From the NCBI GenBank assembly GCA_910587595.1, contig CAJULQ010000006.1, forward strand, positions 93,357-157,356: a stretch of DNA of 64,000 nucleotides, given 5' to 3'. This DNA is from an uncultured Christensenellaceae bacterium (GTDB lineage: Bacteria; Bacillota; Clostridia; Christensenellales; Pumilibacteraceae). This document shows, in pieces, positions 17,512 through 26,216 of the stretch (its first letter is position 1; each line of letters starts with the position of its first letter). The position numbers and the translations under genes were made by a program. The notes under the pieces were generated by a model that worked only from the letters and a program-made list of their open reading frames with translations, made no database searches and had not been told where the DNA came from.

Positions 17512-18279
17512 TTACCGCATTTTGGGAAAAGCCGCATAGGCGTTTTGCTTGGTGATCTCTATGATCTCCTCTACGGGCATGTTTTTCACTTGGGCTATCT
17601 TCTCCGCTTGGCAGCGCACGTATTTGGGATAGTTGGTTTGGCCGCGGTACGGCGTGGGCGCCAAATAGGGGCAGTCGGTTTCCACCAACAGCCGATCGAG
17701 CGGCAACGCCGCGATCACCTCGTCCGCCTTGGAATTTTTGAACGTGCAACTGCCCGAAAAGGATATATAAAATCCCATGGCCGCATATTGCAACGCCGTT
17801 TCTTTACTGCCCGAAAAACAGTGCATCACCGCACCCGCCGGCAAACAGTCGGCGTGCGAACGTATGATATCGTAAAAATCGCCGTACGCTTCGCGCACGT
17901 GAAAGATAGCCGGCAACCTGAGCGTGCGCACCATTTCGAGCTGTTCGTGCAACACGCGCCGTTGGGCGCATTTGTCGGTGTCGTCGTAGTGATAATCAAG
18001 GCCGATCTCGCCCACCGCCACGCACTTTTCACTGCCCGCCAATTCGGCCAGCGTGCCCAAATACCCTTGCCCCACGCTCGTTGCGTCCGAAGGGTGCACG
18101 CCCACCGCGGCGTAAATTTTGTCGTTGGCCTCGGCGATCTTTACCGAATACGCGCTCGAAAATTCGTTGTAGCCCACCGCCACGATCCGCTCTAAGCCGT
18201 CGGCCGCCATGTTGTCTATAATGTCTTGCGCGCCGCCGAATATAGGATCGGTGAGATGCGCGTGCGTGTCTATCAGCAT
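17512..18279 (-). CDS. tatD: TatD family metal-dependent hydrolase/DNase
   Basis: 255 residues from ATG at 18279 (MLIDTHAHLTD), the usual N-terminus; a longer in-frame start at 18348 would lie deep inside metG. Metal ligands of the TatD TIM barrel are visible: THAH, the EIGLDYH glutamate, FHVREA, VMHCFSGS and the VETDCPYLAP aspartate. The family has 3'-5' DNase activity with a role in DNA repair or degradation. The start overlaps the metG stop by 7 nt, so the two are coupled. Confidence 0.95.
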   Translation of the reverse strand: MLIDTHAHLTDPIFGGAQDIIDNMAADGLERIVAVGYNEFSSAYSVKIAEANDKIYAAVGVHPSDATSVGQGYLGTLAELAGSEKCVAVGEIGLDYHYDDTDKCAQRRVLHEQLEMVRTLRLPAIFHVREAYGDFYDIIRSHADCLPAGAVMHCFSGSKETALQYAAMGFYISFSGSCTFKNSKADEVIAALPLDRLLVETDCPYLAPTPYRGQTNYPKYVRCQAEKIAQVKNMPVEEIIEITKQNAYAAFPKMR

Positions 18280-20189
18280 ACTTCTGCGCCGCTCCCGATG
18301 AGGCTTTCGGGCGTTACCAACGTGAGCTTGTCGCCCTCGCTCGCGCACAAGATCATGCCGCGGCTCTCTATGCCGCGCATTACGCGCGGTTGCAAGTTGG
18401 CCACCAACACCACGCGTTTGCCCACCATCTCTTCGGGCGTGTAATACTTGGCAATGCCCGACACAACGGTGCGCTGTTCGTCGCCCACTTTGAGCGTGAG
18501 TTTAAGCAGTTTATCCGCCTTTTCCACTTTTTCGCAAGCCAACACTTCGGCCACGCGCAACTGCACGCGGCAAAAATCGTCTATGGTGATAAGGGGCGCG
18601 CTTTCGGTCTTTTCTTCCACTTTCTCTTCCTCTTTTTTGTCGGCAAGCTTTTCGAGCTCGTCCAATTCTTTTTCCACGTTTAGGCGCGGGAACAGTGCGT
18701 CTATCTCTTTGGTGCGGTAAGCCTTTTGTTTGCCGAAAGCCAGATCCTTGTTGCGTTCGGGCACGGCAAGCCCCAAGCCCTCCATGATCTTGGCCGCCGT
18801 TTGGGGCACAAAGGGCAACAACAGCGTGCCCGCTATGCGCACGGCCTCGTTGAGCACGTACAGCACCTCGCGCAACCGTTCGGTTTGCCCCTCTTTGGCA
18901 AGCGCCCACGGCTTGGTCACGTCTATATATTTGTTGGCGGCGCCGATCAGATCGAAAATCTTTTCCAGCGCGCGTTGCGGCTTGTATTCGTCCATGGCCG
19001 CCTTTACTTCGCCGTACAGCGCGTTCATTTGCGCTACAACGGGGTCGTCCTCACCAGAAACGGCTTGCCCGCGCGAGATCTCGCCGTTAAAATACTGCAC
19101 GTTCATCTTGCCCGTGCGGCGCACCAAGTTGCCCAAATCGTTGCATAGATCGGTGTTGATGCGCGTTAAAAGCGCCTCGCTCGTATACGCGCCGTCTGCG
19201 CCGAACGGCATGGCGCGCAACAAATAGTACCTGAGCGCGTCGGCGCCGTAGCGCGCCTTGAGCACGAACGGATCCACCACGTTGCCCTTACTCTTGCTCA
19301 TCTTGTCGCCGCCGAACAGCAGCCAACCGTGCCCCACCACTTTTTTGGGCAACGGCAGATCGAGCGCCATGAGCATGGCCGGCCAAATAATGGAATGGAA
19401 CCGCACGATCTCTTTGGCCATAAGGTGCAGATCGGCCGGCCAATACGCTTGCATGTCGGCCGACGGCGCGTCGCCGTTATAGCCGAGCGCGGTGATATAG
19501 TTGCTGAGCGCGTCCACCCACACATACACGATGTGGCCGGGATCGAACTCCACGGGCACGCCCCACGTAAAGCTGGTGCGCGACACCGCAATGTCCTCGA
19601 GTCCCGCGTCTATAAAGTTGTTTACCATTTCGTTGACGCGGCTTTCGGGCTTTAGGTAATCGGACTTTGTGAGCAGTTCGCGCACGCGCGGCGCATACTT
19701 GCTCAGTCGGAAAAAGTAGCTTTCTTCCTCGGCGTCTTGCACGTCGCGGCCGCAGTCGGGGCATTTGCCGTCCTTTAGTTGGCTCTCCGTCCAAAACGAC
19801 TCGCACGGCGTGCAGTATTTGCCCTTATACTTCGATTTATAGATATCGCCTTGTTCGTATAAACGCTTGAAAATGTTTTGCACCGCGCGCACGTGGCTTT
19901 CGTCGGTGGTGCGGATAAACTTGGTATACGATACGTTCAGTTCGCGCCACAGGCTTTGAATCTCCGCCACCAAGCCGTCCACAAACGCTTTGGGCGTTAC
20001 GCCCGCGTCCGCCGCCCGTTTCTCTATTTTTTGTCCGTGCTCGTCGGTGCCCGTCAAATAGAATACGTCCAACCCCTCAAGGCGCTTAAATCGCGCCACG
20101 GCGTCGCCGTATACCGTGGTATAGCAATGTCCGAGGTGCCATTTGCCGCTCGGATAATAAATGGGCGTGGTGAGATAGAATTTTTCCAT
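18273..20189 (-). CDS. metG: Methionyl-tRNA synthetase with C-terminal tRNA-binding domain
   Basis: 638 residues. Class I signatures: YPSGKWHLGHCYTTVYGD (HIGH-like) and DKMSKSKGN (KMSKS). The zinc-knuckle region CTPCESFWTESQ/CPDCGRDV carries four cysteines, and the C-terminal ~110 residues form the EMAP/Trbp111-like module (FCRVQLRVAEVLACEKVEKA, ASEGDKLTLVTPE). A Glu/Lys-rich linker joins the two. Charges both initiator and elongator tRNA-Met in the cytoplasm. First gene of metG-tatD-rSAM. The ribosome site is weak, and a 5' hairpin lies in the leader. Confidence 0.97.
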   Translation of the reverse strand: MEKFYLTTPIYYPSGKWHLGHCYTTVYGDAVARFKRLEGLDVFYLTGTDEHGQKIEKRAADAGVTPKAFVDGLVAEIQSLWRELNVSYTKFIRTTDESHVRAVQNIFKRLYEQGDIYKSKYKGKYCTPCESFWTESQLKDGKCPDCGRDVQDAEEESYFFRLSKYAPRVRELLTKSDYLKPESRVNEMVNNFIDAGLEDIAVSRTSFTWGVPVEFDPGHIVYVWVDALSNYITALGYNGDAPSADMQAYWPADLHLMAKEIVRFHSIIWPAMLMALDLPLPKKVVGHGWLLFGGDKMSKSKGNVVDPFVLKARYGADALRYYLLRAMPFGADGAYTSEALLTRINTDLCNDLGNLVRRTGKMNVQYFNGEISRGQAVSGEDDPVVAQMNALYGEVKAAMDEYKPQRALEKIFDLIGAANKYIDVTKPWALAKEGQTERLREVLYVLNEAVRIAGTLLLPFVPQTAAKIMEGLGLAVPERNKDLAFGKQKAYRTKEIDALFPRLNVEKELDELEKLADKKEEEKVEEKTESAPLITIDDFCRVQLRVAEVLACEKVEKADKLLKLTLKVGDEQRTVVSGIAKYYTPEEMVGKRVVLVANLQPRVMRGIESRGMILCASEGDKLTLVTPESLIGSGAEVC

Positions 20190-20221
20190 ACTGATAACGT
20201 ACCTTTTTGCTGAAATAGTAA

Positions 20222-20280
20222 AAAATACCTCTTTACCGAGAGGTACTTTTTATTATACCGCAAAACAGCCCCGAAAGCAA
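20222..20280 (-). promoter_or_regulatory. metG promoter with hairpin at the transcript 5' end
   Basis: Minus strand: TTGCTT (20275-20280), 17-bp spacer, TATAAT (20252-20257). The predicted start falls at the foot of a perfect hairpin GTACCTCT-CGGTAA-AGAGGTAT followed by TTTTTT. The stem could terminate transcripts from the upstream HTH gene, and in metG mRNA it would be the extreme 5' end. No T-box sequence was found in the leader. Confidence 0.65.
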
Positions 20281-20372
20281 CCGTTTGCCCACCCCTTTAT
20301 ATTGTGGTGGCAACGCCGTTTTGCCCACTATATATAGGCGAACCATGCGGCCGAAAATCTTTATAACGTTGT

Positions 20373-20606
20373 TTAGACGCGCTTGTCGTACGTTTTCGTG
20401 CCGTCCTCGTTTTCAAGCCCTATAAGATAATCCACCGATATCCCGTAAAACAAAGCAAGTGTTACGCAATCGGTGATCTTGGGCACCGTTATATCCGCCT
20501 CCCACCGACTGATCGTTTGTTGCTTTATTCCCGTTTTTTGCGCAAGCGCCGTTTGCGACAATCCGCTTCTTTCTCTGTGCTCTTGCAAGCTTTTTCCTAT
20601 ATTCAT
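20373..20606 (-). CDS. Small XRE-family HTH regulator
   Basis: 77 residues. The HTH is SGLSQTALAQKTGIKQQTISRWE, followed by the PKITDCVTLALFYGISVDYLIGL dimerisation part typical of phage-like or toxin-linked repressors. The ATG has no Shine-Dalgarno; TAGAAT lies 6 nt upstream, hinting at leaderless expression. Divergent from the 20700 gene, with inverted repeats in the 93-bp intergenic region, so it probably represses itself and its neighbour. Confidence 0.88.
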   Translation of the reverse strand: MNIGKSLQEHRERSGLSQTALAQKTGIKQQTISRWEADITVPKITDCVTLALFYGISVDYLIGLENEDGTKTYDKRV

Positions 20607-20699
20607 ATAGGTATTCTACACTATTTTGCGTAGAAATAGTTGACCTACTCAAAAATGTGTGATATACTATCTACACAATTATGAGTAGGCGGTGAACCG
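20607..20699. promoter_or_regulatory. Divergent promoter and operator region of the HTH pair
   Basis: Plus strand: TTGACC (20639-20644), 17-bp spacer, TATACT (20662-20667) for the 20700 gene. Inverted repeats TCTAC-N10-GTAGA (about 20615-20634) and CCTACTC...GAGTAGG (about 20643-20690) flank it and are candidate sites for the XRE protein. Confidence 0.65.
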
Positions 20700-21125
20700 A
20701 TGGATACATTTGATTTTCTTTTACCGAATGATTATGAAAACGAAATCGCGGCGTTTTTATTGATGTGCACGCCAAAAGACATTAACTTTCTAAGCATTCC
20801 CGACAGTGAACGCACGGCAAAAGACTATGTTCGCTTAATGTATATTGCCATTGCCTTGCAAAGCAGAAGTTCATTGTTGCGTATTATACGCGAAATCGAG
20901 GACTGCAACCGAATGGACGATATTGACGATTACGTGCGAACAATCCCCAACATACACAATCAAGCTAAAATCTGGGTAGAAGAATTTATAGAAGATATCC
21001 CGTTACCGCCAATCAAAACTTTTGTTAAAAAAACTTGGCAAAAACAAGTGCGTCAATACAAGAGAAAGCACAAGAAGCGAATACACGCTATGTGCGCAAA
21101 ACAAGATCTGCGATCGCCACGGTAA
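20700..21125 (+). CDS. Hypothetical protein, acidic with basic tail
   Basis: 141 residues, ATG behind AGGCGGTGAA. Soluble and helical (FLLPNDYENEIAAFLL, LMYIAIALQSRSSLLRIIREIEDC), ending in a strongly basic Lys/Arg tail (KKTWQKQVRQYKRKHKKR). No family recognised. It is divergent from the XRE gene and probably under its control. A regulator-and-small-partner arrangement like this occurs in toxin-antitoxin and other small modules, but nothing in the sequence shows toxicity. Its 3' end overlaps the convergent lipoprotein gene by 38 bp. Confidence 0.7.
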   Translation: MDTFDFLLPNDYENEIAAFLLMCTPKDINFLSIPDSERTAKDYVRLMYIAIALQSRSSLLRIIREIEDCNRMDDIDDYVRTIPNIHNQAKIWVEEFIEDIPLPPIKTFVKKTWQKQVRQYKRKHKKRIHAMCAKQDLRSPR

Positions 21126-23709
21126 GATACCCGTTGTTGTCGATCGCATACGCGAATACGGGCTGTATTTCGAAATAGTTTTCTTTGTCTTCGCTCACTA
21201 AAACAACGCTGTCCCAACGGTTGTCGCCCACGAAAAGGTTTGCGCCGCGATAAAATGCCGACTGTATTTCTACGGTATCGCTGCCCCAATAGTATTCCAT
21301 CGACACCCTGAAATCGTTGTGCGTCAACGTGAAAGACTGCCTATAGTCGCGGATCTTAACGGCCGTATACACCGTGTCGCCGTCGGGATACAAACTATTG
21401 TTGAAGATATGCACCGAGCCGTCGTCGCCCAACCAAGCATACAGTCGACTGCCGTCCGCCGATATTTCCCGCTCCAAGTCATACGTTTCGTATAAAACGC
21501 CTTTGCGTACGTTTGGCACCGTGATGCTCTGCTCGGTGTTTTGCGCGTCCGTGTACACAAGCGTTATCGTGCACAGTTCTTCGGCGGGCGCCGTAAAGCC
21601 GCCCGTATACGCTTTTTCGCCGTCCGCGTGCCGCAACACGAACGAATACAACGACCCGTAACACACAATGCGCACGTTGTTTTCAAACTGCTCGGCCGTG
21701 CCGTCGTACCGTAGCACAAGGCCTTCCGTTTGTTCTTCGAACACCAACCAGCGAATGCCGTCGTGCAAAACGATCTCGACCGCCGCGGGCGCCTCTTTCA
21801 CAGCCAACGCCGTCACGTGCAATCCGTAGGCACGGGGCACGTCTACCGACGCACCGAAATCGCCGTTTTGCAAAACGGCGGCCAGTTCGGGCGCGCCCGA
21901 ACGCTCGTGCACCGAAAACGCAAACGCTTGCTTTTGTTGCTCGGTGAGCGACCCGCTCGCATATTGCACGCGCACGCCGCCGTACACTTGCCCGAACAGT
22001 TGCTCGTACAGATCTTGGGGAATGCCCACTTGCACGGTAACATGCCCGTCGGCGCCCGCTATTTGGGGCACGGGGCAAACGTACGGCACAAGCACGTTTA
22101 CGGTATGCGGCTCGTCGAGCATAAACCGAATATCGGGCAACCCGCTATTTTGCATGGTCACAACGTTGATCGTTACGGTGAGATCGCCAAAAACGGTAAC
22201 GGGCAACGACGGCACATACCCCTCTTGCAACGCGTTTCCGCCGATCGTCAACTGCCGCAGAGCGGGCAAACACGCAAACAGATCTTCGAAAAGAACGTTT
22301 CGCCGCAGATCTTGCAAGGTGATCTCCAAACGGGAAATTTGCGAAAACAGCTTGCTATATTCGCCCTCGCGCACCGCGTATACAAGATCGTTCAACGCAT
22401 TGTCGGTATACTCGCCCAAATCGAGCGACGACAACGGGCAGTCGGCCAAATACACAAGCGCGCCGTCGGCGGTATACAAATGTCCGCGCCCCGCCCTAAA
22501 CAGCGGCGACCCCTCGTGCACCGTAACGCTCGGCAATGCGCGCGCGTTGCCTTGCGGCGCGCGGCTCCTAAACTGCAAGATCCATTGGCTTGCCGGCACC
22601 GCATGCAGCTCGGTGTACGGCTCGCCCGTTACGGGGTCGTGCGTTTGCACCACCCCTTTCACCGAACGCGGCATAATGAGCTCTTCCACCGCGCCCTTTT
22701 CGTCCTCTACGATCATTTCCGCCGCAACGTATTCGCAATCGGCGGGGATCTCCACCGTTTTTTCGCCGTCGGCTATATACATATAGGCCACGCGGACGCT
22801 CCCCACCGTTGCAAACTGCCAACCTTTTTCCACCGTTTCTTTATCGCCGCTTTGGCCGAAATATTTTTCGTTCAAGCGTTGCCACTGCTCTTCGGTCAGT
22901 TCGTAACGCGCGGTGCCCACGGCGCGTATGTCGCTTACGGAAAAAGCGGTAAAGTGCGAGCGCACGCTCTCTAAGCACGACGCTATGTTCAAACGGCTGC
23001 TATAGCCGTCGCCCTCGCTCGCGGCATGGTATAAATAGTTGCCTTCCGCATACGCCGCCGAGGCCGACACGGCGTAAAACTGTTTTTGCGCGGTGCCGTG
23101 CGCATATACCGCCTCGGTCATATCTTCGGTATACTGCACGAACGTATACGAATACTCGCTCGCCGAGCGATAGTCTATGCACATGGTCATGTAAAAATCT
23201 TTGCCGGCGTAAAAATCGGGACTGTAAATGCAAACATAATCTTTGCCCTCTTTTTGCGCGAGCATAAAATACTGCCGCCCGTACTGCACCGCAACGCCGT
23301 ATATATCCTTTTGGCCAAAGTCGTTTAACAGCGCGTCGCCCATATACAGCGAAACGAACAGCGTCTGCTCGAACAGATCGTCGCGCATGTTATGTATGCT
23401 TTGCACGTCGGGCTTTTTGCCGCTGTCGGCCGCCACGGCGTCGGCTATGGCTTGGTTGCCGTCGGCCGCCCGCGCGTCGCCGTATGCCGCGCCCGCGTTC
23501 TTTTTATCGTTCGTCTGCGTGCCGTCCACGTCGTTCACGTGAATGCCGTGGTCGCGCAAAATCGCGGTCACCTTTTGGCGGTAGGCCGTAAAGGCGACGT
23601 TTTTAGTCGCGTTATCCCCCTCGCTCGGCTTGTTGCACGCCCACAGGGTGCAACCGCACAACAGCAAACATACTATCGTTGCGATAACGGCTTTTTTGCT
23701 TTTACCCAT
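21088..23709 (-). CDS. Large predicted lipoprotein, unknown function
   Basis: 873 residues from ATG at 23709 (GGAAGAG just upstream); longer in-frame starts would lie inside the structured leader. Signal peptide KKAVIATIVCLLLCGC with a lipobox-like LCGC, plus a second cysteine at TLWAC. The exterior is long and mostly beta-rich with no recognised enzyme motif. A segment around residues 430-520 has leucine-rich spacing (CPLSSLDLGEYTDNALNDLV, CLPALRQLTIGGNAL) reminiscent of surface LRR modules. Probably a cell-surface protein. The unusual feature is its leader (next entry). Confidence 0.8.
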   Translation of the reverse strand: MGKSKKAVIATIVCLLLCGCTLWACNKPSEGDNATKNVAFTAYRQKVTAILRDHGIHVNDVDGTQTNDKKNAGAAYGDARAADGNQAIADAVAADSGKKPDVQSIHNMRDDLFEQTLFVSLYMGDALLNDFGQKDIYGVAVQYGRQYFMLAQKEGKDYVCIYSPDFYAGKDFYMTMCIDYRSASEYSYTFVQYTEDMTEAVYAHGTAQKQFYAVSASAAYAEGNYLYHAASEGDGYSSRLNIASCLESVRSHFTAFSVSDIRAVGTARYELTEEQWQRLNEKYFGQSGDKETVEKGWQFATVGSVRVAYMYIADGEKTVEIPADCEYVAAEMIVEDEKGAVEELIMPRSVKGVVQTHDPVTGEPYTELHAVPASQWILQFRSRAPQGNARALPSVTVHEGSPLFRAGRGHLYTADGALVYLADCPLSSLDLGEYTDNALNDLVYAVREGEYSKLFSQISRLEITLQDLRRNVLFEDLFACLPALRQLTIGGNALQEGYVPSLPVTVFGDLTVTINVVTMQNSGLPDIRFMLDEPHTVNVLVPYVCPVPQIAGADGHVTVQVGIPQDLYEQLFGQVYGGVRVQYASGSLTEQQKQAFAFSVHERSGAPELAAVLQNGDFGASVDVPRAYGLHVTALAVKEAPAAVEIVLHDGIRWLVFEEQTEGLVLRYDGTAEQFENNVRIVCYGSLYSFVLRHADGEKAYTGGFTAPAEELCTITLVYTDAQNTEQSITVPNVRKGVLYETYDLEREISADGSRLYAWLGDDGSVHIFNNSLYPDGDTVYTAVKIRDYRQSFTLTHNDFRVSMEYYWGSDTVEIQSAFYRGANLFVGDNRWDSVVLVSEDKENYFEIQPVFAYAIDNNGYLTVAIADLVLRT

Positions 23710-23730
23710 TTTCTCTTCCTCCCATAGAAA

Positions 23731-23870
23731 AAGTGCGCTCCCAATCGGGAACGCACTCCAACAGTACACTCCGCGATTGTTGCTACACAATTCCACAGAC
23801 AGGAAAAGAGTGGTACTAATTGGCAATACCGCTCCTATCTGTGATGTAATTGTGTAGCACAACCACTATA
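23731..23870 (-). ncRNA. Structured 5' leader or small RNA: long hairpin then terminator
   Basis: Promoter TTGCGT-17-TATAGT (-10 at 23865-23870) on the minus strand. The transcript begins with a long imperfect hairpin: GTGCTACACAATT pairs with AATTGTGTAGCA, CACAGATAGGA with TCCTGTCTGTG, and GAGCGGTA with TACCACTC at the tip. About 25 nt later GTGCGTTCCCGATTGGGAGCGCAC followed by TTTTTC forms a strong terminator. The ribosome site GGGAGGAAGAG and ATG of the lipoprotein follow. This is either an attenuator/riboswitch-like leader or a stand-alone small RNA of about 125 nt. No T-box or known riboswitch core was recognised. Confidence 0.65.
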
Positions 23871-23925
23871 GCATATTTTGGTGCAAAACGCAAGTAAAAT
23901 TTTTTGGGGCGCGGTGGGCGCATGT

Positions 23926-24432
23926 CTAAAACACGCGCGCCAACGAACAGCCGATCACGCACCCCACAAGCGTTGAAAACAGCGCCACGGGAATGGCGTA
24001 GCTAAGCTTTTTGACATTGGACTGCGAAAAATAGATGGTGGATATGTAAAATATGGTTTCGCTCGATCCGTAGATCACCGACGCGCACTTGCCTATATAC
24101 GAATCGGCGCCGTACTGCTTAAAAACGTTTTCGAGCACGCCCAGCGCGCCCGCGCCCGACAGCGGGCGGATCAGCATGAGTTCGGTGAGTTCGCGCGGAA
24201 TGCCCAGCGTGTTCATGAGCGGCGACGCGGCGCGGGACAGATAGTAGCTCAGCCCGCTCTGCTTGAACACTTCCACCGCCATCATGATGGTGAGAAGATA
24301 GGGGAACACGTTGGCCATGAGGCTCAAAGTGCTCCGCGCGCCGTCGGTGAACGCCGCATACGCGTCTTTGCGCCGCACCGCCGCTATGATCAGCACGGTG
24401 ATAAACAACAGCGGTATGATATAGGCGGTCAT
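23926..24432 (-). CDS. spmB: Spore maturation protein B
   Basis: 168 residues with nucleoside-transporter gate-like membrane helices (FPYLLTIMMAVEVFKQSG, ELMLIRPLSGAGALGVL). The conserved GSSETIFYISTIYFS block is characteristic of SpmB. With SpmA it is needed for spore core dehydration and heat resistance in Bacillus. The start overlaps the spmA stop by 4 nt (ATGA). Confidence 0.93.
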   Translation of the reverse strand: MTAYIIPLLFITVLIIAAVRRKDAYAAFTDGARSTLSLMANVFPYLLTIMMAVEVFKQSGLSYYLSRAASPLMNTLGIPRELTELMLIRPLSGAGALGVLENVFKQYGADSYIGKCASVIYGSSETIFYISTIYFSQSNVKKLSYAIPVALFSTLVGCVIGCSLARVF

Positions 24433-25271
24433 GCGTCCGCTCCTTTGCCGCGAGCAAGCGGCAACGGCGCCGCGCCGCGCGACTTTTTGTTAAGATTTCT
24501 CCGCGCGCTTCGCTTGGTCGAAATGACAGAAAAGGCGCCGCTTGCTTTGTTGTTGCCACCGACACCCAACTCTTTGTTGTCGCCACCGACACGCACCTTT
24601 TCATTGTCACCTCGAGCGTAGCCGAGAGGTCTGCTTGTTGCTTTGTTGTCACCTCGAGCGTAGCCGAGAGGTCTACCCGCCCCATTTTCGTTTTCCGCTT
24701 TTTTACGGCGCGTCTTACGCAACAAAAAGCCGATCGACTTAACGAGCACAACGCCCAACACGGTGCTCACCACGGTGGCCACGGTAGCGGGCAACAGAAA
24801 ATCGGCGGGATTGACCGACCCGTGCGTGGCACGCAATCCGATCACGGTGGTGGGCAACAGTTGCAAGCTGGTGGCCGAGATCACCGTAAGCATGATCATA
24901 TTTTGCGAAGCGCGTTTCTCCCCCGTGTCCATTTCGTGAATGGCGCGCATGGCCATGGGCGTGGCGGCGTTGCCAAGCCCCAACAGATTGGCGGCCATGT
25001 TCATGGTCACGTACTTTCTGCCTTTATCGTTCAGTCCCGGATACAAAAAGCGGACAAGGGGACGCAACAGCTTGCTCAAAAAATCGGCCAACCCTATCTT
25101 TTCGATAATGCCGAAAAACCCCAACCAAAAACCATACAGCGCCGCCAACTCCACCGCCAATTTGACCGACGCATGACTGCCCGCGATCATGGCGGTAACG
25201 GCCTTACCGGGGTCGGTGAACAAAAGCGCCGACACCGCGCCCAACAGCATAATATACCACACTTTACTCAT
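24429..25271 (-). CDS. spmA: Spore maturation protein A with repeat-encoded C-terminal extension
   Basis: The core (about residues 1-195) is standard SpmA: WLGFFGIIEKIGLADFLSK, NLLGLGNAATPMAMRAI, NMIMLTVISATSLQLLPTTV, ending RKTRRKKAENENG. The protein then continues for about 85 residues not normally present, composed of translated dispersed repeats (RPLGYARGDN twice, then FSVISTKRSARRNL). The same peptide would be read from the intergenic repeats at 34.2-34.5 kb. The insertions keep the frame open and preserve the ATGA overlap with spmB. The start is ATG at 25271; a TTG 18 nt upstream is also possible. Confidence 0.92.
   Translation of the reverse strand: MSKVWYIMLLGAVSALLFTDPGKAVTAMIAGSHASVKLAVELAALYGFWLGFFGIIEKIGLADFLSKLLRPLVRFLYPGLNDKGRKYVTMNMAANLLGLGNAATPMAMRAIHEMDTGEKRASQNMIMLTVISATSLQLLPTTVIGLRATHGSVNPADFLLPATVATVVSTVLGVVLVKSIGFLLRKTRRKKAENENGAGRPLGYARGDNKATSRPLGYARGDNEKVRVGGDNKELGVGGNNKASGAFSVISTKRSARRNLNKKSRGAAPLPLARGKGADA
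24493..24674. repeat. Dispersed repeat copies inside spmA
   Basis: 24493-24528 matches, with two or three differences, the 36-bp unit AGATTTCTCCGCTCGCTTCG... that occurs three times at 34.2-34.5 kb. GTCACCTCGAGCGTAGCCGA followed by GAGGTCT occurs at 24606-24632 and 24648-24674 and is related to GTCACCCCGAGCATAGCCGA near 34.26 kb. Each half contains short self-complementary arms, as in REP/palindromic elements. Confidence 0.85.
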
Positions 25272-25340
25272 ACCACATGTGTATGACAAAATCGGACAAG
25301 ATATGCCGCCTTTCTTACCTTCGCGCGCCTCGCCTATTTC

Positions 25341-26216
25341 TTACTCCCACTCGGGGGTATATTTCGCGTCGGCGCTGTCGCGTTCTTGGCCAAACCCTTG
25401 CAAACCGCATTCGGCCGCGGCATGCAACACGCGGTTATATTCCATAGACGTAACGCGGCGATCGAACGCCTTGTCGCCCGTGCGGTTAAAGGCGGGCGTA
25501 TATTGGCGCAACACGCTCACGCGCGCGGCGGGAAAATCGCGCGCAATCGTCCGCATGATCTCCGCGCCGTCTTGGCTAAGCGAGGGCAACACCAAATGGC
25601 GGATAACGGTGCCGCGCACCGCAATGCCCTCTTTTTCGCGGTATTCCCCCGTTTGCCGCACCATTTCGGCGATGGCCGCGTGCGCCACGCGCGGGTAATC
25701 TTCCGCTTGCGAATAGCGCAAAGCCGCCGCCGCGGAAATGTATTTGTAATCGGGCAAGTAAATATCCACAAGCCCCTCTAAGGCGCGCAAGGTCTCCACC
25801 CTTTCGTATCCCGACGAATTATACACCACGGGGATATGCAGTTTGGGTTTTACTTCTTGCAAAAAGGGCAACAGATAGGGCACAAAATGCGCCGCCGTGA
25901 TAAGATCGATATTGTGCGCGCCCTCGTCTTGCAACCGTAGCGCCGCTATCGCCAACTCGTGCGTTGTTACCGTTTTGCCGCGGCGCTCGCCGTGCGATAT
26001 GGGCGCGTTTTGGCAGTAGCCGCAACGCAACGCGCAACCGCCGAAAAAAAAGGCGCCGCTGCCGCGCGTGCCGCTAAGGGGCGGTTCTTCGAAACGGTGC
26101 AACATGATCTTGGCCACCGTTGCGTTGTCGCCCGCGCCGCAAAACCCTACGCCCGCCGTGCGGTCGGCGCCGCAAGCGCGCGGACACAGCGTGCAATGCT
26201 TGGGATCATACCGCAT
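25341..26216 (-). CDS. Radical SAM protein, PflX-like (pyruvate formate-lyase activase family homologue)
   Basis: 291 residues. N-terminal CTLCPRACGADRTAGVGFC, a cysteine-rich segment typical of PflX-type proteins, then the radical SAM cluster FFGGCALRCGYCQN (CxxxCxxC). Further SAM-binding elements: NIDLITAAHFVPYLLPFL and VVYNSSGYERVETL. The role of PflX is not established in general; by homology it makes a 5'-deoxyadenosyl radical and may activate a glycyl-radical enzyme or modify a substrate. The start at 26216 overlaps the end of the RAYT-like gene by 11 nt. Confidence 0.9.
   Translation of the reverse strand: MRYDPKHCTLCPRACGADRTAGVGFCGAGDNATVAKIMLHRFEEPPLSGTRGSGAFFFGGCALRCGYCQNAPISHGERRGKTVTTHELAIAALRLQDEGAHNIDLITAAHFVPYLLPFLQEVKPKLHIPVVYNSSGYERVETLRALEGLVDIYLPDYKYISAAAALRYSQAEDYPRVAHAAIAEMVRQTGEYREKEGIAVRGTVIRHLVLPSLSQDGAEIMRTIARDFPAARVSVLRQYTPAFNRTGDKAFDRRVTSMEYNRVLHAAAECGLQGFGQERDSADAKYTPEWE

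Noticed and set aside
20207..20372. T-box or SAM riboswitch before metG
   Set aside because: No AGGGTGGNACCGCG-type box and the leader is too short; only a single 5' hairpin is seen.
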